A stretch of DNA of 64,000 bases, taken from the NCBI RefSeq assembly GCF_001078705.1, contig NZ_CDMW01000001.1, positions 1,047,541 through 1,111,540 of the forward strand, given 5' to 3'. A program made the position numbers and the translations under genes. The stretch's first letter is position 1. Each line of letters begins with the position of its first letter. Below the pieces are notes generated by a model. The model was not told the origin of the DNA, did not search any database, and worked only from the letters and a program-made list of their open reading frames with translations. Positions 20,759 through 29,168 of this stretch are shown here, piece by piece. Source of the DNA: Streptococcus sanguinis (GTDB lineage Bacteria; Bacillota; Bacilli; Lactobacillales; Streptococcaceae).

Positions 20759-22321
20759 TTACTCCCATTCTACAGTTGCAGGTGGTTTGCTGGTGATATC
20801 ATAGACGATGCGGTTGACATGGTCTACTTCATTAACGATACGAACAGAAATCTTTTGCAGAATATCCCAAGGAATCTTGGCAAAGTCAGCTGTCATACCA
20901 TCGATAGAAGTGATAGCGCGAATCGCAATTGTGTAGTCGTAAGTCCGGCCGTCTCCCATGACCCCAACAGATCGGACGCCAGTATTAACAGTAAAGTATT
21001 GCCAGATGTCGCGGTCAAGACCAGCTTTTGCAATTTCTTCGCGGAGAATAGCATCGGATTCGCGGACGGTTTCCAATTTTTCTTCGGTAATTTCTCCCAT
21101 GACACGAATGGCGAGTCCTGGTCCTGGGAATGGCTGTCGCCAGACAATTTCATCAGGCATACCAAGCTCTGTACCCAAAGCACGAACTTCGTCCTTATAA
21201 AGTGTGTTCAACGGCTCAATCAGCTCAAACTGCATGTCTTCCGGCAGACCACCAACGTTATGGTGAGACTTGATAGTCTGAGCGGTGTCAGTTCCGGACT
21301 CGATAACGTCTGTATAGAGAGTCCCTTGAGCCAAAAATTTCACATCTTTCAGTTTGCTGGCTTCGTCGTCAAAGACATAGACAAACTCGTTTCCGATGAT
21401 TTTACGTTTTTGCTCTGGATCAGAAACACCAGCTAGTTTATCAAGGAAACGTTTAGCTGCGTCTGCCTTGACGATATTCAAACCAAATTTGCCGCCAAGC
21501 ATATCCATGACCTGGTCAGCTTCACCTTTACGCAAAAGACCATGATCCACAAAGATACAGATTAGTTGATCACCGATTGCTTTCTGCAAGAGAACACCGA
21601 CAACAGAAGAGTCTACACCACCAGAAAGTCCCAACAGCACCTTTTTGTCACCAACGGTTTGGCGGATTTTTTGAATTTCCATGTCAATGAAGTTATCCAT
21701 AGACCAGTCGCCTTTGGCTCCACAAATATTCAGAGCAAAGTTGCGCAGGATATCGTAGCCAAACTCCGAATGACGAACCTCAGGGTGGAACTGAATGCCG
21801 TAGATTTTCTTAGCAGGATTTTCAATCGCCGCAAAAGGACAGTCAGCAGAAGTACCAGTACGGACAAAGTCAGCAGGAATCTCTGTTACTGCATCTCCGT
21901 GGCTCATAAGAACTAGCTGGCTTTCAGGTGTTCCCTTGAAAAGGCTGGAGTTAGCGGTATGTGACAGAGTTGACTGACCATATTCACGATTTCCAGCATG
22001 ACCAGCAGGGACAACCTTGCCGCCCAGCTTGTGAGTCAAAAGCTGCATACCATAGCAGATCCCCAAAATCGGGATGCTCAACTCGAAAATTTCTGGGTCA
22101 ATATCAAAGGAGCCGTCTTCATATACAGAATTTGGACCGCCGGAAAGGATAATCCCGACAGGCTGGATAGCACGGACTTCGTCAGCGGTAATCTTGTGGC
22201 TCTTGAGCTCAGAAAAAACACCGATTTCACGAATGCGGCGTGAAATCAGCTGGTTGTACTGGCTTCCGTAATCAAGCACGATGATCTTTTCGACATCTTG
22301 CAATTCAGTTCTAGTAGTCAT
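20759..22321 (-). CDS. guaA: GMP synthase (glutamine-hydrolysing)
   Basis: 520 residues, full length. It converts XMP to GMP. The glutamine amidotransferase domain holds the catalytic Cys in LGICYGMQ and the HPE motif. The ATP-pyrophosphatase domain has the P-loop GLSGGVDSS, and the C-terminal dimerisation domain ends in KPPATVEWE. Encoded alone on the - strand, divergent from a GntR regulator. Confidence 0.98.
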   Translation of the reverse strand: MTTRTELQDVEKIIVLDYGSQYNQLISRRIREIGVFSELKSHKITADEVRAIQPVGIILSGGPNSVYEDGSFDIDPEIFELSIPILGICYGMQLLTHKLGGKVVPAGHAGNREYGQSTLSHTANSSLFKGTPESQLVLMSHGDAVTEIPADFVRTGTSADCPFAAIENPAKKIYGIQFHPEVRHSEFGYDILRNFALNICGAKGDWSMDNFIDMEIQKIRQTVGDKKVLLGLSGGVDSSVVGVLLQKAIGDQLICIFVDHGLLRKGEADQVMDMLGGKFGLNIVKADAAKRFLDKLAGVSDPEQKRKIIGNEFVYVFDDEASKLKDVKFLAQGTLYTDVIESGTDTAQTIKSHHNVGGLPEDMQFELIEPLNTLYKDEVRALGTELGMPDEIVWRQPFPGPGLAIRVMGEITEEKLETVRESDAILREEIAKAGLDRDIWQYFTVNTGVRSVGVMGDGRTYDYTIAIRAITSIDGMTADFAKIPWDILQKISVRIVNEVDHVNRIVYDITSKPPATVEWE

Positions 22322-22358
22322 CTGTTCCCTTTCTTAAAAGAAGTAATCTTTTCCCCTC

Positions 22359-22387
22359 ATTTTATCACAAAAAAGGAATTTTTCCAA
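22359..22387 (-). promoter_or_regulatory. promoter of guaA
   Basis: On the - strand TTGGAA (22387-22382), 17 bases, TAAAAT (22364-22359) with TG one base before the -10. Confidence 0.65.
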
Positions 22388-22581
22388 GGTAATAAGGAGT
22401 AAGTGTGATGAAAAAACGAATATGAGACTTTAGTTTGCTATTATCGTTTGTTTAGACCGACTTGTCATGGACGCCAATGCTATCTCTGACTAAAATTAAA
22501 TAAACAAGCTCTTAAAATGTTGATCTTTTTTGACAAAACAACTGAATTCGTGAGAAAAGCCTCCGCTCTTCAATATTTAGT

Positions 22582-22627
22582 TTGACATTTGAAGTATTTG
22601 GTACTAAAATAAAGGGAGGTACCAAAT
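22582..22627 (+). promoter_or_regulatory. gntR promoter with inverted-repeat operator
   Basis: TTGACA (22582-22587), 17 bases, TAAAAT (22605-22610). ATTTGGTAC (22596-22604) and GTACCAAAT (22619-22627) form a perfect 9-bp inverted repeat that brackets the -10 box. This suggests that the regulator represses its own gene. Confidence 0.7.
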
Positions 22628-22644
22628 AAGAAAGAAGAGCCGAC

Positions 22645-23343
22645 ATGTTACCCGCATATATTAAAATTCATGATCAGATTAAGAAAGACATCGACGATGC
22701 CGTTTGGGAGATTGGGGAGCGCCTGCCCAGCGAGCGAGATCTAGCCGAAACTTTTAAAGTTAGTCGTATGACCCTGCGTCAGGCTATTACACTCTTGGTT
22801 GAGGAGGGAGTGCTGGAGCGTCGAGTCGGTAGCGGAACCTTCGTAGCCAGCACACGTGTTCAGGAAAAAATGCGCGGCACTACCAGCTTCACAGAAATCA
22901 TGAAAGCACAAGGTAAAACACCATCCAGCCAGCTCATTTCTTATCGACGTACTCTGCCAAGTGAGCAGGAAGTGGTGAAGCTAGGCATCCACAAGACGGA
23001 AAATGTCATTCGGATGGAGCGGGTTCGCTACGCTGACGATTTGCCGGTGGTTTACGAGGTGGCTTCAATTCCAGAGAAGTTCATTAAGAATTTTAAAAAA
23101 GAAGAGGTGACCAGTCATTTCTTCCAGACCTTGCAGGAACATGGCTATAAGATCGGCAAGTCTCAGCAGACTATTTATGCTCGGTTGGCTAAGGAAAAAA
23201 TCGCCAATTACCTTGATATTCCCCGCGGCCATGCCATCTTAGGACTGACTCAGATTTCTTACTTTGATGACGGAACAGCTTTTGAATATGTAAAAAGCCA
23301 ATATGTTGGCGATCGTTTTGAATTTTATTTGGAAAACAATTAA
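22645..23343 (+). CDS. GntR/HutC-family transcriptional regulator
   Basis: 232 residues. The N-terminal winged helix (about 1-70, with [20 protein letters not shown]) is followed by a UTRA effector-binding domain (about 85-230). HutC-type regulators usually sense sugar phosphates or related small molecules. The operator-like repeat around its own -10 box argues for autoregulation; NagR-like GlcNAc control is one possibility but unproven. Monocistronic between guaA and the ylxM-ffh cluster. Confidence 0.85.
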   Translation: MLPAYIKIHDQIKKDIDDAVWEIGERLPSERDLAETFKVSRMTLRQAITLLVEEGVLERRVGSGTFVASTRVQEKMRGTTSFTEIMKAQGKTPSSQLISYRRTLPSEQEVVKLGIHKTENVIRMERVRYADDLPVVYEVASIPEKFIKNFKKEEVTSHFFQTLQEHGYKIGKSQQTIYARLAKEKIANYLDIPRGHAILGLTQISYFDDGTAFEYVKSQYVGDRFEFYLENN

Positions 23344-23350
23344 TTATTGC

Positions 23351-23380
23351 AAAACTCTTAGTTATCACTAAGAGTTTTTA
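23351..23380 (+). terminator. intrinsic terminator after gntR
   Basis: AAAACTCTTAGT-TATC-ACTAAGAGTTTT, a perfect 12-bp stem ending in a T run. Confidence 0.85.
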
Positions 23381-23479
23381 ACTTGTCTTTTACTCAGCAG
23401 AAAAAGTTGATTGAAGTTTTGCAATCTCATATTTCGAGTGTTTATTTCCCTTGTCAGACTAGAGTTTATCATGCTTTTC

Positions 23480-23488
23480 TGGTATAAT
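23480..23488 (+). promoter_or_regulatory. extended -10 promoter directly at ylxM start
   Basis: TGGTATAAT is a perfect extended -10 box. Its last base is 7 bases before the ATG at 23496, so the predicted +1 falls on or next to the start codon. No ribosome binding site is present. Confidence 0.7.
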
Positions 23489-23495
23489 GTTTCTT

Positions 23496-23828
23496 ATGGA
23501 AATTGAAAAAACAAACCGAATGAATGCTCTCTTTGAGTTTTATGCGGCGCTTTTGACTGACAAGCAGATGAACTATATTGAACTCTACTATGCAGATGAT
23601 TACAGTCTGGCGGAGATTGCCGAGGAGTTTGGTGTTAGCCGTCAGGCCGTTTATGATAATATCAAACGGACAGAGAAGATTCTGGAAGACTATGAGAAAA
23701 AGCTGCACATGTACTCGGACTACATTGTCAGAAGTCAGATATTTGACCAGATTACAGAGAAATACCCTGACGACAGCTATCTTCAGGAGCAGATCGGGAT
23801 TCTGTCTGGTATTGACAACCGAGAGTGA
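23496..23828 (+). CDS. ylxM: YlxM, SRP-associated DNA-binding-like protein
   Basis: 110 residues from ATG 23496 (MEIEKTNRM). A helix-turn-helix resembling sigma-factor region 4 is at about 32-60 ([21 protein letters not shown]). YlxM proteins are cotranscribed with ffh in Firmicutes and affect signal recognition particle function. An alternative in-frame start at 23487 lies inside the -10 box. The mRNA may be leaderless (see findings). Its stop overlaps the possible GTG start of the next ORF. Confidence 0.9.
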   Translation: MEIEKTNRMNALFEFYAALLTDKQMNYIELYYADDYSLAEIAEEFGVSRQAVYDNIKRTEKILEDYEKKLHMYSDYIVRSQIFDQITEKYPDDSYLQEQIGILSGIDNRE

Positions 23829-23830
23829 CC

Positions 23831-24046
23831 ATGGCTAAACAAGTTATCTACAAGGGAATGTCTTGCTGGCTGTTAGAGTTGGAAGAACCTTTTCCTGCTA
23901 GGGTACAACTCATCTCCCCTGACGATCTTTCTAAGGCAATGCAAGAAGGCTTCAGCTGCTGGGGCTACCCTAATGAGATTATGAAAGAAGTCTCTGCCGA
24001 GGAATTTGCTTGTTTAACACGTTTTGGAAAATTTCCACTGAATTGA
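23831..24046 (+). CDS. small conserved-looking protein of unknown function between ylxM and ffh
   Basis: About 71 residues from ATG 23831 (MAKQVIYKGMSCWLLE); a GTG at 23825 overlapping the ylxM stop is an alternative. It is soluble, acidic and has three cysteines, two of them in SCW contexts. No ribosome site stands out, so translational coupling to ylxM is likely. It sits 28 bases before ffh in the same direction, which suggests cotranscription. I do not recognise the family. Confidence 0.6.
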   Translation: MAKQVIYKGMSCWLLELEEPFPARVQLISPDDLSKAMQEGFSCWGYPNEIMKEVSAEEFACLTRFGKFPLN

Positions 24047-24074
24047 TTGAAATAGAAACTAGGAGAAATAAAAA

Positions 24075-25649
24075 ATGGCATTTGAAAGTTTAACGGAACG
24101 TTTGCAGAACGTCTTTAAAAATCTGCGCAGAAAAGGAAAAATCTCAGAGAGTGATGTCCAGGAAGCAACCAAAGAGATTCGTCTGGCTCTTTTAGAAGCC
24201 GACGTTGCCCTGCCAGTTGTCAAAGACTTTATAAAGAAAGTCCGTGAGCGCGCTGTCGGCCATGAGGTTATCGATACCCTCAATCCAGCGCAACAGATTA
24301 TCAAGATTGTTGACGAAGAGCTAACAACTATCCTGGGTTCTGATACTGCTGAGATTATCAAGTCACCAAAGATTCCGACTATTATCATGATGGTTGGTCT
24401 GCAAGGGGCTGGTAAGACTACCTTTGCCGGAAAGCTTGCTAATAAGCTCAAGAAAGAAGAAAAAGCTCGTCCGCTCATGATTGCGGCGGATATTTACCGT
24501 CCAGCGGCAATTGATCAGCTGAAAACACTTGGACAGCAAATTGATGTACCTGTCTTTGCTTTGGGTACAGAAGTTCCAGCTGTTGAGATTGTCCGTCAAG
24601 GTTTGGAGCAGGCAAAAGCCAACCACAATGACTATGTCCTGATTGATACGGCTGGGCGTCTTCAGATTGACGAAAAGCTCATGCAGGAGCTGTCAGATGT
24701 CAAAGCGCTGGCTAATCCGAATGAAATCCTCTTGGTTGTCGATGCCATGATTGGTCAGGAAGCGGCTAATGTCGCTCGAGAATTTAACAGTCAACTGGAG
24801 GTGACCGGGGTTATCCTGACTAAGATTGATGGTGATACTCGTGGTGGTGCAGCCCTGTCTGTCCGTCAGATTACTGGGAAGCCTATTAAATTTACTGGTA
24901 CCGGTGAAAAAATCACTGACATCGAAACCTTCCACCCAGACCGCATGTCTAGCCGGATTCTAGGCATGGGGGACATGCTGACTCTGATAGAAAAAGCCTC
25001 TCAAGAATACGATGAGAAAAAATCGCTTGAAATGGCTGAAAAGATGCGGGAAAACACCTTTGATTTCAATGATTTCATTGATCAGCTGGATCAGGTACAA
25101 GGCATGGGACCTATGGAAGATTTGCTCAAGCTGATCCCAGGTATGGCCAATAATCCTGCCCTCAAGAATATCAAAGTGGATGAGAAAGAAATTGCCCGCA
25201 AGCGCGCCATCGTATCCTCTATGACACCAGCTGAGCGGGAAAATCCTGACTTGCTGAGTCCTAGCCGTCGCCGTCGGATTGCCAATGGTTCAGGTAACAG
25301 TTTCGTTGATGTCAATAAATTTATCAAAGACTTCAATCAAGCTAAGCAGATGATGCAGGGCGTTCTGTCAGGCGATATGAGCAAGATGATGAAGCAAATG
25401 GGGCTCAATCCAAACAATATGCCTAAGAACATGCCTGGTGGCGGAGGAATGCCCGACATGTCAGCTCTGGAAGGCATGATGGGCCAAGGCGGTATGCCAG
25501 ATATGTCAGGCTTAGGAGGAGCCGGCATGCCGGATATGAGCCAAATGTTTGGTGGCGGTCTTAAGGGTAAGGCTGGAGAGTTCCTGATGCGCCGCAGCAT
25601 GAACAAGATGGCCAAGCAAATGAAGAAAAACAAGAAGAAGCGGAAGTAA
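24075..25649 (+). CDS. ffh: signal recognition particle GTPase Ffh
   Basis: 524 residues. The N domain, then the GTPase with G1 at GLQGAGKTT, DTAGR (G3) and TKIDG (G4), then a methionine-rich M domain from about 330 onward that binds signal peptides and SRP RNA. The C-terminal tail is rich in Met, Gly and Pro and ends in a lysine cluster (KKNKKKRK). It directs membrane and secreted proteins to the translocon. GGAGAAATA precedes the start. Last gene of the ylxM cluster. Confidence 0.97.
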   Translation: MAFESLTERLQNVFKNLRRKGKISESDVQEATKEIRLALLEADVALPVVKDFIKKVRERAVGHEVIDTLNPAQQIIKIVDEELTTILGSDTAEIIKSPKIPTIIMMVGLQGAGKTTFAGKLANKLKKEEKARPLMIAADIYRPAAIDQLKTLGQQIDVPVFALGTEVPAVEIVRQGLEQAKANHNDYVLIDTAGRLQIDEKLMQELSDVKALANPNEILLVVDAMIGQEAANVAREFNSQLEVTGVILTKIDGDTRGGAALSVRQITGKPIKFTGTGEKITDIETFHPDRMSSRILGMGDMLTLIEKASQEYDEKKSLEMAEKMRENTFDFNDFIDQLDQVQGMGPMEDLLKLIPGMANNPALKNIKVDEKEIARKRAIVSSMTPAERENPDLLSPSRRRRIANGSGNSFVDVNKFIKDFNQAKQMMQGVLSGDMSKMMKQMGLNPNNMPKNMPGGGGMPDMSALEGMMGQGGMPDMSGLGGAGMPDMSQMFGGGLKGKAGEFLMRRSMNKMAKQMKKNKKKRK

Positions 25650-25659
25650 TAACAAAAAA

Positions 25660-25697
25660 ACAAGTCGCATAACTAAGTTCTATGTGGCTTGTTTTTG
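25660..25697 (+). terminator. intrinsic terminator after ffh
   Basis: ACAAGTCGCATA pairs with TATGTGGCTTGT (one mismatch pair), followed by five T. Confidence 0.8.
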
Positions 25698-25727
25698 GAA
25701 ACATCAGATTCAGATACGGAGACTAGA

Positions 25728-26528
25728 ATGAAGCCTTTTTTGACTCGATTGATTCATCGACTTGCTAAAACCTTTCAAAAATTATTGAATAAGCTGCCTT
25801 CCCACCCTATTTCTCATCTACCTGCCAGCAAGGTCAAAATACGTCCTATTATCATGATTCCAGGTAGTTCGGCGACTGAGAATCGTTTTAATCGAATGGT
25901 TAAAAAACTCAATCGCAATCAACATCCGCGTCATAGTCTGGTCCGTATTAAAGTCTGGAATGACGGACATATGACTTATCGTGGGCATTTGAAGCGCAAG
26001 GACAAAAATCCTATTTTTGTGGTTGGCTTTCAAAATAATCGCGATGGTTATGAAAATATCAAGCAGCAGGCGGCCATGTTTGACGCTGCCTTGACTGTCT
26101 TGCGAGAGAAGTACTCTTTTAACAGCTTCAAGGCGTTGGGGCATTCTAACGGTGGTCTGATTTATACAGTATTCCTACAGCAATACCTTGCAAACCATTC
26201 TGAGCTAGAAATGGAAAAGCTCCTGACTATTGGCAGTCCTTATAATCTGAACAAGAAAAATCTCAATCATCGAGTTGCGATGTTAGATGACTTTGTAGCC
26301 AACCAGGAAAAACTGCCTAAGAAGCTTCAGCATTTGTCGATTTTGGGAATCTTTTTCCGAGATGGAGACGGAATTGTCCATAAAAGCAGTGTAGCAGCTG
26401 GAAGTTTGATTTATAAAGGAAAGATTGCTTCACACAGAGAGATCGTCATCGTAGGCAAGGATGCTCATCATTCCTCTCTGCCACAAAATGAACAGGTAGT
26501 TGATTTGATTAGGGAGTTTTTATTCTAG
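25728..26528 (+). CDS. DUF915 alpha/beta hydrolase
   Basis: 266 residues from ATG 25728 (MKPFLTRLIHR), with CGGAGA upstream; the longer frame from 25689 starts inside the ffh terminator. The nucleophile S140 is in LGHSNGG, IIMIPGSSA forms the oxyanion region, and a late DGDGIVHKSSV and DAHHSSLP supply the acid and His. The N-terminus is basic and amphipathic rather than a clear signal peptide. Paralogue of 18577-19431. Substrate unknown. Confidence 0.8.
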   Translation: MKPFLTRLIHRLAKTFQKLLNKLPSHPISHLPASKVKIRPIIMIPGSSATENRFNRMVKKLNRNQHPRHSLVRIKVWNDGHMTYRGHLKRKDKNPIFVVGFQNNRDGYENIKQQAAMFDAALTVLREKYSFNSFKALGHSNGGLIYTVFLQQYLANHSELEMEKLLTIGSPYNLNKKNLNHRVAMLDDFVANQEKLPKKLQHLSILGIFFRDGDGIVHKSSVAAGSLIYKGKIASHREIVIVGKDAHHSSLPQNEQVVDLIREFLF

Positions 26529-26583
26529 TAATTATTTTACATAATTTAATTTTAGTAAAAATTAGAAAGGCAATAAAACAACA

Positions 26584-27024
26584 ATGAAAATGACAGACAT
26601 TCTTAGATGTTATGGCGACTTCGATCTGATAAATGAAAAATGGAATGAAGACTATGAAAGCATTTTAATTAAGCCAAAGGATAATCAAGAATATAAAAGA
26701 TGCCGTTTGGCAAAGAAAACACCCAAAAAAGAAGGCTACTTTACAGTCTTTTGAAAAAAAGACCAAGACAACAAGAATATTCCTTATACTGATAGAGACT
26801 TGGGTGATGAACTGGTTATTGTCGTTATCGACGACTGTCATTGCGGTTTATTTATTATTCCCAAAGAGGTAGCTATCAGTAACAAAATTCTTTCTACAAA
26901 GGATTGTAAAGGAAAAATGGCTATGCGGTTTTATCCGTCCTGGTGCACAAATTTAAATAAAACAGCTAGGGCAACACAAAAATGGCAACTGGATTATTTT
27001 CAAAAAATCGAATTAGAAGAATAA
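26584..27024 (+). pseudogene. mepB-like gene interrupted by one in-frame TGA
   Basis: An open frame of 146 codons runs from ATG 26584 to TAA 27022-27024 except for a TGA at 26752-26754 (codon 57). Before it lies KKTPKKEGYFTVF and after it KKDQDNKNIPY. In MepB-family proteins this site reads FW(E/K)KD, so the stop fits a single TGG to TGA change. The downstream part (LVIVVIDDCHCGLFIIPKEV to the end) is intact. It may be a recent pseudogene, a sequencing error or a readthrough case. A terminator follows. MepB proteins have no established function. Confidence 0.75.
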
Positions 27025-27034
27025 GTTTTAGGTA

Positions 27035-27075
27035 AAACAAGACAGAGTTTAGCTTCTCAATTCTGTCTTGTTTTT
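27035..27075 (+). terminator. intrinsic terminator after mepB-like gene
   Basis: AAACAAGACAGA pairs perfectly with TCTGTCTTGTTT and a T run follows. Confidence 0.88.
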
Positions 27076-27120
27076 ATTATTTGTTTTGTAGTAAAGTCAG
27101 ATTTCTTACTTCCCTCTATA

Positions 27121-27151
27121 ATCTTTCCGAAAAACTATAATTTTCTTGAAA
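27121..27151. other. dif_SL chromosome dimer resolution site
   Basis: The 31 bases contain TTTCCGAAAAACTATAATTT followed by TCTTGAAA, the recognisable core of the streptococcal/lactococcal dif_SL site used by XerS. It lies about 50 bases upstream of xerS, its usual place. Gene orientation flips around this point, as expected at the replication terminus. Recognised from memory, not by alignment. Confidence 0.88.
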
Positions 27152-27174
27152 AATATATCTAGATATGCTATACT
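27146..27174 (+). promoter_or_regulatory. xerS promoter overlapping dif_SL
   Basis: TTGAAA (27146-27151), 17 bases, TATACT (27169-27174) with TG in the extended -10 position. The -35 box is the right end of the dif site. Confidence 0.65.
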
Positions 27175-27202
27175 ACTATTAAAGAAAAAACGGAGAAATA
27201 TG

Positions 27203-28273
27203 ATGAGACGTGAACTGTTGTTAGAAAGAATTGATAAACTCAAGGCTACTATGCCCTGGTACATTTTAGAATATTACCAGTCTAAGCTGGCGGTGCCTTA
27301 TAGTTTTACAACCTTATACGAATATCTCAAAGAATATGATCGCTTTTTTAACTGGGTGCTAGAATCTGGTATCACAGATGCTTCGCATATTGCTGAGATC
27401 CCTCTCTCGGTCTTGGAAAATATGACCAAGAAAGACATGGAGGCTTTCATTCTGTATCTGCGGGAGCGTCCGCTTCTAAACGCTAATACGACCCAAAACG
27501 GTGTTTCCCAGACAACCATCAACCGGACTCTTTCAGCTTTGTCCAGCTTATACAAATATTTAACGGAGGAAGTGGAAAACGAGCAGGGTGAGCCCTACTT
27601 CTATCGAAATGTGATGAAGAAGGTTGCTACTAAGAAGAAAAAGGAAACTCTGGCTGCTCGTGCAGAGAATATTAAGCAGAAGCTCTTTTTAGGAGATGAG
27701 ACAGAAGAATTCCTCCAGTATATTGATACGGAGTACCCTAAGAAGCTCTCTAATCGCGCTCTGTCTTCTTTTAACAAGAACAAAGAACGTGATCTAGCCA
27801 TCATTGCCTTGCTGCTAGCCTCTGGTATTCGTCTATCTGAAGCCGTTAATTTGGACCTGAAAGACATCAATCTCAAAATTATGGTCATTGAAGTGACAAG
27901 AAAAGGTGGTAAAAGAGACTCTGTCAATGTTGCTGCTTTTGCTAAGCCCTATTTAGAAGACTATCTGAGTATTCGAAGCAAACGATACAAGGCAGAAAAG
28001 ACTGATACAGCCTTCTTTTTAACTGAATATCGTGGCATCCCTAATCGAATCGATGCTTCCAGTGTCGAAAAAATGGTAGCTAAGTATTCTGAGGACTTCA
28101 AGGTGCGAGTTACTCCTCACAAACTCCGCCACACTCTTGCCACACGTTTATACGATGCAACCAAATCTCAAGTTCTTGTCAGTCATCAGCTAGGGCATGC
28201 TAGCACTCAGGTAACAGACCTCTACACCCACATTGTCAATGATGAGCAAAAGAATGCTTTAGATAAATTATAA
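27203..28273 (+). CDS. xerS: tyrosine recombinase XerS
   Basis: 356 residues from ATG 27203 ([13 protein letters not shown]), the normal XerS length; the ATG at 27200 directly before it is equally possible, with CGGAG upstream. The core-binding domain is N-terminal and the catalytic domain follows, with Arg in [21 protein letters not shown] and the nucleophile Y341 in TDLYTH. XerS alone resolves chromosome dimers at dif_SL with FtsK, unlike the two-protein XerC/XerD system. The target site lies directly upstream. Confidence 0.96.
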   Translation: MRRELLLERIDKLKATMPWYILEYYQSKLAVPYSFTTLYEYLKEYDRFFNWVLESGITDASHIAEIPLSVLENMTKKDMEAFILYLRERPLLNANTTQNGVSQTTINRTLSALSSLYKYLTEEVENEQGEPYFYRNVMKKVATKKKKETLAARAENIKQKLFLGDETEEFLQYIDTEYPKKLSNRALSSFNKNKERDLAIIALLLASGIRLSEAVNLDLKDINLKIMVIEVTRKGGKRDSVNVAAFAKPYLEDYLSIRSKRYKAEKTDTAFFLTEYRGIPNRIDASSVEKMVAKYSEDFKVRVTPHKLRHTLATRLYDATKSQVLVSHQLGHASTQVTDLYTHIVNDEQKNALDKL

Positions 28274-28283
28274 AATTACATAA

Positions 28284-28300
28284 TTTAAGATATGTTTAAG
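28284..28300 (+). promoter_or_regulatory. CiaR-box-like direct repeat
   Basis: TTTAAG-ATATG-TTTAAG exactly fits the streptococcal CiaR binding pattern TTTAAG-N5-TTTAAG, within a perfect tandem 11-bp repeat (28284-28305). Only a terminator and no + strand gene follows, so the target is unclear. Confidence 0.45.
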
Positions 28301-28324
28301 ATATGTATTGAATGATAACAATAA

Positions 28325-28366
28325 AATAGCGAAACAACACTGATAGATGTTTCGCTATTTTATCTT
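28325..28366. terminator. terminator between xerS and the convergent gene
   Basis: AATAGCGAAACA pairs with TGTTTCGCTATT around 11 bases, with T-rich flanks on both strands. Confidence 0.8.
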
Positions 28367-29006
28367 ATAAAAATTCAATCCAGTAATTCCGATGCGGTTC
28401 AACAATTAGCGATTTGCCCCAGAAGTGCTTGAGATGTTCTAGATTTGCTGCTGTGACAGGTCGATTTTTAGAGTTGTACTTTTCAGCGCTTTCTCTAGTT
28501 AGGAAGCATTTGACCGCTTCGTAGGATCCTTCTGCTGTCTCTCTATTCAATCCTTCGAAGCTAATTTCATCTCCTTGATGAGGATTATCCATGAAGAGTT
28601 TTCCGATAAAATAGACCGTTTTACTCTTCATCAGATCGTAAGCCTTGATATTCTCTATTCGATTATTAGCTGCTGCAAACATGATACAAAAGCTGTCTAC
28701 AAGATCCTTCAAGGGCATCAGGTCTTCTTTGGGAACGAGGATATCTACCATGTAGAGTCCGCCAATGACAAGGTTTTGGAAAGAAGGTTGCTGAATAACA
28801 TTATCTAACGCCATGCCAAGCGGCAATTCCACGGCTTGATAGCCTGATTTTTCAAATTCTTCTTTCTTTTTCTCATAATCTTCTGAAGATATGCTAACAT
28901 AAAAATTGTCTGGATTAGGAGATGGTTTTTTCTTCAGAAAAGCTACAACTGTGCGGTCCAACTGCTCAAATAGACCAAGGCTTTCTACTGGGACTTTCTG
29001 CATCAA
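28365..29006 (-). CDS. SseB-like protein of unknown function
   Basis: 213 residues, soluble, no signal or membrane segment. The C-terminal part (FLTRESAEKYN, then VTAANLEHL and LIVEPHRNYWIEF) resembles SseB-domain proteins, a family of unknown function in Firmicutes; the match is tentative. The start may be the first or second of two adjacent ATGs. An extended -10-like TGATAAAAT lies upstream. It is convergent with xerS and separated by a terminator from the lplA operon. Confidence 0.55.
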   Translation of the reverse strand: MMQKVPVESLGLFEQLDRTVVAFLKKKPSPNPDNFYVSISSEDYEKKKEEFEKSGYQAVELPLGMALDNVIQQPSFQNLVIGGLYMVDILVPKEDLMPLKDLVDSFCIMFAAANNRIENIKAYDLMKSKTVYFIGKLFMDNPHQGDEISFEGLNRETAEGSYEAVKCFLTRESAEKYNSKNRPVTAANLEHLKHFWGKSLIVEPHRNYWIEFL

Positions 29007-29123
29007 GACACCTCTTTCTCTGATTACCTATCATTTTATCATATCTGGTAGATAAAGCCTAGAGAAAACTAGCTGGTCAAGGAAACGTAAGAATGTTGTT
29101 GATTTGAAATATACTGTTTACAT

Positions 29124-29156
29124 GAAAAACCAAACTCTTCGAGAGCTTGGTTTTCT
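29124..29156. terminator. terminator after the pdh-lplA operon
   Basis: On the - strand AAAACCAAGCTCT-CGA-AGAGTTTGGTTTTT, 13 bp with one G-T pair, and a T run. Confidence 0.85.
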
Positions 29157-29168
29157 TTATGTCATATT

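Larger units (their letters stand above)
22322..22644. other. divergent regulatory region between guaA and gntR
   Basis: 323 bases with a promoter in each direction (listed separately) and an operator-like inverted repeat next to the gntR promoter. No purine riboswitch-like fold was recognised upstream of guaA. The middle part (about 22395-22575) shows no feature I can name. Confidence 0.6.

Noticed and set aside
22322-22400. Purine riboswitch upstream of guaA
   Set aside because: The leader from the predicted promoter is only about 35 bases and shows no three-way junction pattern.
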